A stretch of 37,013 nucleotides of DNA from contig DISD01000014.1 in assembly GCA_002435715.1 (NCBI GenBank), positions 1-37,013 on the forward strand, written 5' to 3'. Every line of letters starts with the position of its first letter. Position 1 is the stretch's first letter. This DNA comes from Rhodospirillaceae bacterium UBA6219 (GTDB lineage: Bacteria > Pseudomonadota > Alphaproteobacteria > Rhodospirillales > Magnetospirillaceae). Position numbers and translations under genes: made by a program. A model generated the notes under the pieces. That model did no database searches. It was given only the letters and a program-made list of their open reading frames with translations, and was not told where the DNA came from. Of this stretch, positions 23,275-31,219 are shown one piece after another.

Positions 23275-25887
23275 TCAGAAAATCCCTCGTTCATTAAGGA
23301 AAGTCGCATATTTCCGGTCCTCGACCAGAATATGGTTGACGATCCAGCCATGAAGGAACTCGAGCAGTTCCTGAGCGTCCACGCTTCCCGTCCCCATCAC
23401 CCTTTCCGCCATATCCCGCACTTGGTCGATCAAGGCTTTGTGGCGCAGTTGATGTTCCCCATGGTGCGCATAGCCGTAATGGCCGAGAAGTTCCTCCTCT
23501 TCCTGGAAGTGGTATTGGGTGTAGTCCAGAAGGAATTCCAGCGATTGGATGACTTCGTCGCGGCTTTGCTCGCTTTCGATGGAATCCAGCAGTGCGTTGG
23601 CGGTGGCGAAAAGACGCTTGTGCTGGGTGTCGATGCGTTGGATGTTCACGCTGTATTCGGGTTGCCAAGTCAACAGCACACGACCATGGGTGTCGATCCC
23701 GGCCACAAGATTGTTGTGCCTTTGGAAGCTTTCGAACAGTTTCCAGCGGACGTTCGGGATGCGTCCCAGCAAGCGGGCGGGGATCATGTGAACCCGGCTG
23801 GGCGTGGCGACCTTCAATGTCGCGATGCAAGGGGTGTCGAAGACGGCGTATTCCTCGCCAAAAAAATCGCCCGGTCCTAGTTCCTCGATCACCGTGGTGC
23901 CGATGGATCGCACAATCTTCCCGCTTTCGATCAGCCCGACCATGCGTTCACGGGTGTCGAGAACAGCTCCTTCCTGGTGAAGGCGGACATTCATCTCGGA
24001 TGCGATGGCGTTAAGCGTGCCGGTCGAGACGACGCCGGCGAGCAATGGCTGTCGGGACAGGAATTCCCGTTTCTCAAGCAATCCCGAGATGGTTCCGAAC
24101 AATTCATGCCTGCGGACGAAAGTGGCATAAAGTTCACAAGGTATTTCTAGAACCTGAATGAAGCTCATGGCCCGCACGGTCTCGGCCGAGGGCAAGCCAT
24201 GCAATCCGGACATTTCGCCAAGCAGGGCGCCGGCGGACAGGGCGACCCGAAAATCAGTGTCGTCGGCCAGGACTTCGACGCGTCCCGTCAGAAGAAGGTA
24301 GATGTTTTCGGGCACGTCTCCTGCCTTCTGCAGGATGGTTTCTGGATTGAACGTCTGGATCGGCCCGTTCAGCAATGCGCCCAGATCATCGGCGTCAACG
24401 TTCAGGAAATAGTCATGCAGGAAGTGGAAGGCCGAGCGGCCGAGGAAGTCGCGGTGGCTGGCGATCAGGACATCGGTGCTGCCGAACGAGGCTCCTGAAC
24501 CGATGCGGCGCTGCTCGGCGTTCAGCGCCAAGGCCGTATGGGCCAGAATGATTTTCCGCGAGCTGTCGGCGGCGAAATCCACGGCGTTGCCGTGAATCAT
24601 GCCGCCGCCGATATCCACCTTTTTGATGTCCGCCGGGGCGAGATAGCTTTGCGCGACCTCGTCGAACATGGCCGGGCTGAGCCCCGGCTTGTCGGAATCG
24701 TCGGTTACCATGCCTTTCAGGATGTCCAGCCCGACGATGTCGGCGAAATGGGCGTAGGTGCGGTAACCGTCCGCGGCCATGGCCCGAAACTCGAAGATGG
24801 TTGTTTCCACCGGATGGGGAGAGAAGATCGGTTTGACCTCCAGGCCGCTGACGCCGTTCCAGGTGCCCATTTCAAGATCCACTACTTCAAAGAAATCGTC
24901 GAAGTCGGTTTCCTCGATGGACAGCAGGGCTGCCAGCTTCTTGGTCACCGTTGCCCGTACCATCGGCACCGCCAGGAACTTTATCTTGCGGTCGGCTTTC
25001 ATCAGAGTGGTCAGGCCGGCGAAATGGTCGTCGTGGGCGTGGGTCTGGAACACGCCCTCGACCTCGTTGATGCCGATGCCCAGGGCGCCGAGGGTGTGGC
25101 CAAGGTTGGGGCCGGCGTCGATCAGGTAGATGCGCCCCTGGAAGACCAAAACCGACCCCATGCTGGGACGACGGATGTCCCAGCCGTCGCCTTCCCCGGA
25201 ATGAACCACGGCGAAATAATCCCGGCGGAACTGGAACGCCCCCAAAGGAAACGGACATTCGTATTCGGTGCCCGGCGGCAGGTTCAAGTCGATGCTCACC
25301 GTCTCGCCGTCATGAGAAATCTCAAAGATGTTGACGCCTGTCCGCCGCAAAGTGACGCCGCGAAACTCGACCGGATCGTCATCCAGTGCCAGTCCCTCGA
25401 TCAGTGCGCTGGGATGCTGGATGCGGCCGAAGGCGAAGCGAAGCTTCAACCGCATCATCCATTCGGCATCGTCGGGCGTGACGCCCGCCTCGGCCATTTC
25501 CTCGCGCGAGATCAGGCCGTAATTGCCGCGATAGATGTACTGCATCTGCGCCTGAACCTGGTCGCGGCGGCCGACCAGGATCGGGCGCGTCCCGTTATTG
25601 TTGGGATGGTTCGGCAACAGCATCCCCTGGCGATAGAACATCTGTAGGACGGGGAATTCCGCCATATTGGAGAAGGTCCCGTTTTGGACCGTCACATCAG
25701 ACAGTAGAATTGCATTTGGTCCGGTTTCATAGCGCACACCGAGCTTTTCCTTGGGGCGTATCAAGCCCCGACGCATCAAGTGCTTCACGGTGTCAGCAGG
25801 GCAGCCACATAGAAGCCGAAGACCCGATTCTGGAACCTCGACCCAATAAACACCAGGAGTAATCTCGATGTGAAGGATCTCTGACAT
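23275..25887 (-). CDS. MBL-fold, two cNMP-like domains and bacteriohemerythrin in one protein
   Basis: 870 residues. Residues 1-200 have no recognised domain. About 205-460 is a metallo-beta-lactamase fold with QTHAHDDHFAGL (H283, H285, D287, H288), H358, D383 and H450, the ligand order of di-metal sites seen in flavodiiron/ODP-like oxygen-binding proteins. About 490-600 and 610-725 are two cyclic-nucleotide-binding-like domains; the first keeps a GEMSGLHGLPSAETVRA cassette in which the usual Arg is Ser. Residues 735-870 are a bacteriohemerythrin with all seven ligands in order (H756, H793, E797, H812, H816, H852, D857). No signal peptide or membrane segment, so it is cytoplasmic. Probably an oxygen sensor regulating neighbouring c-di-GMP or chemotaxis proteins (inferred). 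Confidence 0.88.
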   Translation of the reverse strand: MSEILHIEITPGVYWVEVPESGLRLLCGCPADTVKHLMRRGLIRPKEKLGVRYETGPNAILLSDVTVQNGTFSNMAEFPVLQMFYRQGMLLPNHPNNNGTRPILVGRRDQVQAQMQYIYRGNYGLISREEMAEAGVTPDDAEWMMRLKLRFAFGRIQHPSALIEGLALDDDPVEFRGVTLRRTGVNIFEISHDGETVSIDLNLPPGTEYECPFPLGAFQFRRDYFAVVHSGEGDGWDIRRPSMGSVLVFQGRIYLIDAGPNLGHTLGALGIGINEVEGVFQTHAHDDHFAGLTTLMKADRKIKFLAVPMVRATVTKKLAALLSIEETDFDDFFEVVDLEMGTWNGVSGLEVKPIFSPHPVETTIFEFRAMAADGYRTYAHFADIVGLDILKGMVTDDSDKPGLSPAMFDEVAQSYLAPADIKKVDIGGGMIHGNAVDFAADSSRKIILAHTALALNAEQRRIGSGASFGSTDVLIASHRDFLGRSAFHFLHDYFLNVDADDLGALLNGPIQTFNPETILQKAGDVPENIYLLLTGRVEVLADDTDFRVALSAGALLGEMSGLHGLPSAETVRAMSFIQVLEIPCELYATFVRRHELFGTISGLLEKREFLSRQPLLAGVVSTGTLNAIASEMNVRLHQEGAVLDTRERMVGLIESGKIVRSIGTTVIEELGPGDFFGEEYAVFDTPCIATLKVATPSRVHMIPARLLGRIPNVRWKLFESFQRHNNLVAGIDTHGRVLLTWQPEYSVNIQRIDTQHKRLFATANALLDSIESEQSRDEVIQSLEFLLDYTQYHFQEEEELLGHYGYAHHGEHQLRHKALIDQVRDMAERVMGTGSVDAQELLEFLHGWIVNHILVEDRKYATFLNERGIF

Positions 25888-25923
25888 TCAAACCCCTAAT
25901 CGTAGACGCCAGTGTTGTTGCAG

Positions 25924-25941
25924 GTTATTTTGGTAAATAAC
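25924..25941. promoter_or_regulatory. AT-rich dyad upstream of the hemerythrin-fusion gene
   Basis: GTTATTT-TGGT-AAATAAC is a perfect 7-bp dyad 37 bp upstream of the ATG at 25887, in an AT-rich gap (25888-26032). It could be an operator (FNR-like in size, but not matching TTGAT-N4-ATCAA) or the end of the receiver-gene transcript. Nothing else is evident in the gap. Confidence 0.35.
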
Positions 25942-26032
25942 ATTAGAATGTTGATGTTTGCACCGCTTGAATTGTGATGGATTTGTTATTATCTGGAATT
26001 AAAATTACTTCAGAATTATTGTGCATATGCGC

Positions 26033-26464
26033 TTAACTTATTTTATAACTGTGATTTCTGTACGCCGAGAGTATTTTTCCAATCTCCATCTCAAACTCTC
26101 CAATGTCGGCTTCTTTGTGTAAATAAATGTCAGCTTTCTTCGCGCATGCATTTGAGTTGCGAGGGCACTGATCCGCGCAAATCAAACTCGTAAGTATTGC
26201 CACAAACGTAGCGTTCAATGCGTCCGTTGCTCGTATTTTGTCCAGAGTTTCACACCCATTCAATCCCGGCATCTCTATATCAAGTATTACTATATTGAAA
26301 GGCACACCTGCCTGGGCGGCTTCATTCATTCTAGAAAGACCGGTGTGGCCGTCTCTTGCGTGCTCAATGTGGTCGCCGATTTGAACCGCCTGTAAAGTCA
26401 ACCGCGTTAGGGTGGCCTCAGCGACATCATCGTCAACGATAAGTATTTTAGCAGCATGCGGCAT
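26033..26464 (-). CDS. Single-domain response regulator (REC)
   Basis: 143 residues, a stand-alone receiver. Acidic pocket ILIVDDD, phospho-acceptor Asp in IVILDIEMPGLNG, Thr in AILTS, and a Lys in YLHKEAD. No output domain follows, so it acts by protein contact, CheY-like. ATG 26464 (MPHAAKILIVDDD) is chosen over ATG 26539, which would add an unlikely 25-residue tail. Three extra Cys (CADQCPRNSNAC) sit in the loop before the conserved Lys, unusual for receivers. The gene is clearly richer in A/T than its neighbours, suggesting a separate origin. It sits between two multidomain sensors, either of which could be its partner. Confidence 0.85.
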   Translation of the reverse strand: MPHAAKILIVDDDVAEATLTRLTLQAVQIGDHIEHARDGHTGLSRMNEAAQAGVPFNIVILDIEMPGLNGCETLDKIRATDALNATFVAILTSLICADQCPRNSNACAKKADIYLHKEADIGEFEMEIGKILSAYRNHSYKIS

Positions 26465-26613
26465 TTTAGAGGCCTTGTGGAAATCCTGACTTTTGAACTT
26501 GGCAATATATCTTAAGGCGTGTCCTGCGTCACTGAGCATATGAGGTTTTTATTAATGTTGTGTCGCTTCACCAACCATCACGAAGAAAGGAGACGCGAGG
26601 ATATGATCCACCA

Positions 26614-29600
26614 TTAGTATGTTTCCATTGCGACAGCTTCAAACAAGGAACGGCATATGACCGGGGATGATGCCAAAGTTTGAAATAGGGATGCGCAGCA
26701 TCCGTCCACGAAGGAGGAAGGTTCAAAACTCCTGACTCCCATCGTCCAGCCGGAGAACAGTCGACGAACAAGCTGCCCCTCGGCAACAAGCGCCACATTG
26801 TGATGACGGGGATCCTTCCGGATCATCGTGTATAGACGTTTAATGTCGGTATCTCCTCCTTCCAAATACTGTAAGAAGGCGCCGTCGAAATGGATGAGGT
26901 GGCCGGTGATCCCGTTCAGCTGGTTAAAAGCCCGTGCCTCGGCGACGATGGTTTCGAGAAGGGGCTGCGTCACCTTGGCGGCTGGACGACTGATGTAAAT
27001 CAGGTAACGAAGGTTGCCGTGCTCTCGGGCTTTGGCACGGCGGGAATTGGCCGCAGCGGTCAACAATTCGTCGGCGGGCATAGGACGATAGAACAAATAG
27101 CCCTGGATAGAGTCGCATCCGAGCGCACGAAGGGCATTCCGCTGATCTTGCGTCTCCACTCCTTCAGCCACCAGACTGAGCTTGAGGGATTTCGACATCC
27201 GGCACAGGGCCGCGACGATGGTGCCGCTGTCCGTATCGGTGTCTATGCCTTGGATGAATTCCTTGTCGATCTTAAGGACGTCGATGTTGAGGCGCAGCAA
27301 TTGCGATAAGGATGAATAGCCGGTGCCGAAATCGTCCACGGCGATGCGCATCCCCAGTCCCGCCATCTTATCGATGATTTCGCGGTTGGCGTTGGTATCG
27401 GCCATAAGGGAGGTTTCGGTGATCTCCAGCAGCAGGCGGCGGGGGGCAGCCCCGGTTTCCGCGATGATGGAGGCGAAGTTCTCCACAAGCTTCGGGTCCG
27501 CCATCTGGCGCGTCGACATGTTGAACGAGACATAAGGTGCGTCGTCGCCCGCCTGTGCGTGCCAGCGGCGCTCGGTGCGGCAGGCTTCCTTAAAGGTCCA
27601 GTAGCCGATTTCGACGATGGAACCGTTCATTTCGGCGACGGGGATGAAGGTGGCCGGAGAAACCTCTCCGGCGGATGAACGCCACCTCAGCAGCAATTCG
27701 GCGCCGACCACCACGGACGATCGCGTGTCGACGATGGGTTGGAATACGGTATAAAACTCGTTCTTTTCCAGAGCCGAGCGCAAGCCGATGGAGATCGACA
27801 AGCGACGCTGGGCTTCATCCTGCAGTCCTTCGTTGAAGAAACGCCATCCCGCACGTCCAGATTCCTTGACGGAATACATCGCCGTGTCGGCGGCACGGAT
27901 CAGGTCGTCGGCAGCGTGGGTCGAGCCATGTCCGGCGGCAATGCCGATGCTGGCGGTGACGAACATCTTGTCCGCCCCGTAGAGGACTGGCTGCTTGGCG
28001 GCGGCGAGTACTCTCTCCGCCAAGGACGACAGCATGGCCGGTGAATCCACATGCTCGCACAGGATCACAAATTCGTCGCCGGCCAACCGACCGACTGTGT
28101 CGCCGGGGCGCACCACATGGATGAAGCGCTGGGAAATCTCCTTGAGCAACTGGTCTCCGGCTTCGTGGCCGAATTTGTCGTTGACCGCCTTGAACCCGTC
28201 TAAGTCAATGAACAGCAGCGCGATGTTGTCGCCGCGCGCCTTCGAACGATGCAGGGCCTTTTCGAGGCGTTCGTGGATCAATGCGCGGTTGGGAAGACCG
28301 GTCAGCACGTCGTGGGTGGCGCGGCGGGTCAGTTCCGCCTCTGCTTCCTTCACCGCCGTCAGGTCGCGCATGGTGGTGACCAACACCCAGGTTCCGTCGC
28401 TGTGGAACTTGGCGATGGACGCTTCCAGGGGGAAGAAGGTTCCGTCCTTGCGGTAGCCGGTGATTTCTCCCCGTTGGCCCATTCGCCGCTCGGTTTCGTC
28501 GCTTGCAAGGAAACGGGCCAGATGTTCTTGATGAATGCTGCGGATGTGCGGGGGAACCAAAAGATTGACCGACAAGCCGATCAACTCGTCCTCGGCATAC
28601 CCAAACAACTCGCATACGGCGCGATTGGCGTCCGTGATGAACCCGTTTTGGTCGGTTGCCAGGATCGCCATATCGGCAAACGCCAGGATCTGCTTCGCCG
28701 TTCCAATTTTTCGGTAGGCGTCTGCCGCCTCGGAAGCTAAGCGAGCCGCCACCTGAGGGTTGGAAGGCGATTCGGTGAAGTGCGGTCTTCCGGGAGGTGA
28801 CCGATACCGTTCGGGAATCGCCGGTGGGATCGGGCCGAATGCCTTGACGACCTCGAAGGTGCCGTCTTCCCGGCAACGGGTCAGATAGGAATTGACCGTT
28901 GCATGGTGGGTCAAAGGATCCATCGAAACTAAGCCTTGCGGGCTGGAAACGTGCATCGTCTCCAGTGCTTGCGCAAGCGCCTCAGGCTCCAGGCCGCCAG
29001 CCACGCGCACGGCTTCGGCGAAAGCCTTGACGCAAACATAGGTGCCTTCGCCGAAATTGGTCAGCACGCCGTTTCCGCTGGGCCACAATCCCGAGACATC
29101 CGGCAATTCGTGCAAACGCGAAAGGTAGGTCCGCGATTCCGGGGTTTCGACGGACATGAAGTAGGTGTTGCTGGAATAGAGTCCCTCTCGGGCTTTGGGG
29201 GACAGGCGACCGGCGATGATTTCGTCGAAATGTCCCATCACCACCGCCATGCGGTCTTTGATGCCCATTTCAGCGAAGCGTGACAGAAGGGTGATCTGGT
29301 CTGCCCCAGCGAAGTAAGGGACGAAGACGTCGGCACCGGATCGTGCCACCCGCTCCAGCAAGACGTCGATCTCCTCGGCGCGGACCCCGAGGGGCAGGTA
29401 TTCTTCGCCGACGATCTCGCCGTTCAGGGCTGCCAGCGAACGTTTACAAGCATCGATCGAACCTCGCGGCCATTCATAATTGTTGCCGGCGAAGAACATC
29501 TTCAGCCCGTAACGCTCGGCCATGAACGGGATCATCTTGTCGATCTGCTGGTTGGGCAGGGCGGCAAAGTGAAAGAACCAGCGCGACGAAATGCTGCCTT

Positions 29601-29922
29601 CGTAGAAAGAGAAGTTGAGGTAGGGAATGCCCATGGGATCGGCCACCTTGGCCGCTACGTCGATGCGCGCATTCGACAGCAGGTTGCCGATGATGGCGCT
29701 GCATTTGTGCAGTTCGACAAGTCGCCGTGCAGCCGGGACCGCCGTCTGCGGCAGGCTGCCGTCGTCTTCGATGACCAACTCCAACGGTCGTCCCAGGACG
29801 CCGCCGTTTTCATTGATCTCCGCGCAAGCGATCGTCGCCGCCCAGACAATCTCTTGTCCGTACATGTCGACCAAGCCGGACAGCGGGGGCATCAGCCCCA
29901 GGCGTACAGGAACGTTCGTCAT
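26614..29922 (-). CDS. Periplasmic-binding-fold, PAS, GGDEF, EAL and BLUF sensor protein
   Basis: 1102 residues, five domains. 5-365: AmiC/FmdD-type ligand-binding fold of the ABC-substrate-binding family (VRLGLMPPLSGLVDMYG...), with no signal peptide, hence cytoplasmic like AmiC. 412-525: PAS. 535-700: GGDEF with AGDEF at 614-618 and RPGD I-site at 605-608. 715-960: EAL phosphodiesterase; the motif reads ELL at 742-744, but E742, N801, E833, D863-D864, K884 and E923 remain. 971-1065: BLUF flavin domain with Y976, N1000, Q1018 and W1059, the residues of BLUF photochemistry. It likely couples a small ligand and blue light to c-di-GMP turnover. The start ATG overlaps the PleD-like stop (ATGA). 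Confidence 0.92.
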   Translation of the reverse strand: MTNVPVRLGLMPPLSGLVDMYGQEIVWAATIACAEINENGGVLGRPLELVIEDDGSLPQTAVPAARRLVELHKCSAIIGNLLSNARIDVAAKVADPMGIPYLNFSFYEGSISSRWFFHFAALPNQQIDKMIPFMAERYGLKMFFAGNNYEWPRGSIDACKRSLAALNGEIVGEEYLPLGVRAEEIDVLLERVARSGADVFVPYFAGADQITLLSRFAEMGIKDRMAVVMGHFDEIIAGRLSPKAREGLYSSNTYFMSVETPESRTYLSRLHELPDVSGLWPSGNGVLTNFGEGTYVCVKAFAEAVRVAGGLEPEALAQALETMHVSSPQGLVSMDPLTHHATVNSYLTRCREDGTFEVVKAFGPIPPAIPERYRSPPGRPHFTESPSNPQVAARLASEAADAYRKIGTAKQILAFADMAILATDQNGFITDANRAVCELFGYAEDELIGLSVNLLVPPHIRSIHQEHLARFLASDETERRMGQRGEITGYRKDGTFFPLEASIAKFHSDGTWVLVTTMRDLTAVKEAEAELTRRATHDVLTGLPNRALIHERLEKALHRSKARGDNIALLFIDLDGFKAVNDKFGHEAGDQLLKEISQRFIHVVRPGDTVGRLAGDEFVILCEHVDSPAMLSSLAERVLAAAKQPVLYGADKMFVTASIGIAAGHGSTHAADDLIRAADTAMYSVKESGRAGWRFFNEGLQDEAQRRLSISIGLRSALEKNEFYTVFQPIVDTRSSVVVGAELLLRWRSSAGEVSPATFIPVAEMNGSIVEIGYWTFKEACRTERRWHAQAGDDAPYVSFNMSTRQMADPKLVENFASIIAETGAAPRRLLLEITETSLMADTNANREIIDKMAGLGMRIAVDDFGTGYSSLSQLLRLNIDVLKIDKEFIQGIDTDTDSGTIVAALCRMSKSLKLSLVAEGVETQDQRNALRALGCDSIQGYLFYRPMPADELLTAAANSRRAKAREHGNLRYLIYISRPAAKVTQPLLETIVAEARAFNQLNGITGHLIHFDGAFLQYLEGGDTDIKRLYTMIRKDPRHHNVALVAEGQLVRRLFSGWTMGVRSFEPSSFVDGCCASLFQTLASSPVICRSLFEAVAMETY

Positions 29923-31172
29923 GCCACCTCGACACGGTTTCGACCGTTCTGCTTGGCCCGATAAAGCATTTCGTCGGCGGTCTTCAGCATGGTCTCCAGC
30001 GACGTGCCGACGCCGTGACAGACGCCGAAACTTGCGGTGACCGGGATTCGACGCCCCGCATGCACGATCTCCTCGGCTTCCAGGGCGGAGCGCAATTTGT
30101 CGAAGAAGGGATGCACGGCGCCGTCATCCATGTTGACGGCCAAAATGGCGAACTCTTCGCCGCCGAAGCGTGCGACCACGTCGGTCTGGCGGCACAGACT
30201 GCGCAAAAGGGCGGCGACGCGCTTCAAAACCGCGTCGCCCCCGTCATGTCCATAAGTGTCGTTGACCTTCTTGAAGAAGTCGACGTCGATCATGGCCGCG
30301 GTCAAGGCGACTTGGTCCCGTTTGGCGCTGGCGAACAAAGTTTCTCCCGCCTCGAAGAAGAACCGCCGATTATGGATGCCCGTCAGAGCGTCCTTGGTCG
30401 CCATGTCGGTCAGCCGCTCCACCATGTCCAGCACGCGGACGTTCTGCATGACGCGGCAAAAGAACTCCTCGCGCAGGAACGGCTTGTTGATGAAGTCGTT
30501 GGCGCCGAACTTGATGAACTTGGCCGACAGCGCGTTGCCGCCGCCCGAGGACACGCCGATGATGGCCAAGCGGTCCTGATCATGCGTCGCCCGCATGCGC
30601 TTGACCATCTCCACCCCATCCATGCCGGGCATGTTGTAATCGGTGATGACCAGACGAATGTCCGGCGTCTCGGCAAGAACGCCCAAACCCGCCTCGCCGT
30701 TTTCAGCCTCGAACACCTGAAACTGGTAACTTCTCAGCAGATCGGCGGTATAGCGTCGCGCCGTTCGGGAATCGTCCACCACCAGAACCTTGGTGTTTCG
30801 ATTGCGGTGCAGCCTCCCCACCAAATCCACCAGATAGTTGAGGCTGGAGGGCGTCTCCTTGACCACGTAGTCGATCACATGTTCGGCCAGAAGACGCTCG
30901 CGCAGGTCTTCCGAAAAGACACCGGTGAACACGATGCAGGGAATGCCCTGATCCTGAAGCCAGTTCACCGCCTCACCGTTGGGGGCGTCGGGCAAGACCA
31001 AATCCACCAGGGCGAGACCGAACCGCGAACCGCCATCCGCGACCGCCTTCATCGTCTCGGCCAAGGAGAGGGCGGAAACGACTTCGCCTCCCACACGTTC
31101 CCTTACCGCCTTGCTGACGACGGAATTGAAGAATTTCGAGTCCTCGACCACCAATATGCGGGAATCATCCAT
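29919..31172 (-). CDS. PleD-like REC-REC-GGDEF diguanylate cyclase
   Basis: 417 residues. REC1 (ILVVEDSKFF, phospho-Asp in LVDLVLPD, FTGV, VVKET) and REC2 (VLVVDDS, ITDYNMPGMDG, NKPF) both keep their key residues. A GGDEF domain follows with AMIDVDFFKKVNDTYGHDGGD and active GGEEF, preceded by an RQTD I-site for product inhibition. It should make c-di-GMP when phosphorylated. ATG 31172 (MDDSRILVV) has AGGAG 8 nt upstream, so I prefer it to 31193. It lies 47 bp downstream of the Aer-like receptor and is coupled to the BLUF fusion gene by ATGA. A decayed copy of its N-terminus lies at 33487. Confidence 0.92.
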   Translation of the reverse strand: MDDSRILVVEDSKFFNSVVSKAVRERVGGEVVSALSLAETMKAVADGGSRFGLALVDLVLPDAPNGEAVNWLQDQGIPCIVFTGVFSEDLRERLLAEHVIDYVVKETPSSLNYLVDLVGRLHRNRNTKVLVVDDSRTARRYTADLLRSYQFQVFEAENGEAGLGVLAETPDIRLVITDYNMPGMDGVEMVKRMRATHDQDRLAIIGVSSGGGNALSAKFIKFGANDFINKPFLREEFFCRVMQNVRVLDMVERLTDMATKDALTGIHNRRFFFEAGETLFASAKRDQVALTAAMIDVDFFKKVNDTYGHDGGDAVLKRVAALLRSLCRQTDVVARFGGEEFAILAVNMDDGAVHPFFDKLRSALEAEEIVHAGRRIPVTASFGVCHGVGTSLETMLKTADEMLYRAKQNGRNRVEVA

Positions 31173-31219
31173 CGTCAACGCTCCTGAACGCATGTTCTTT
31201 ATTTTCTCAGCTCAGCCGG

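Noticed and set aside
24538..25647. 369-codon plus-strand frame
   Set aside because: Antisense to the MBL/hemerythrin fusion, whose ligands are all present on the minus strand.
30015..31187. 390-codon plus-strand frame
   Set aside because: Antisense to the PleD-like gene; no recognisable motif.
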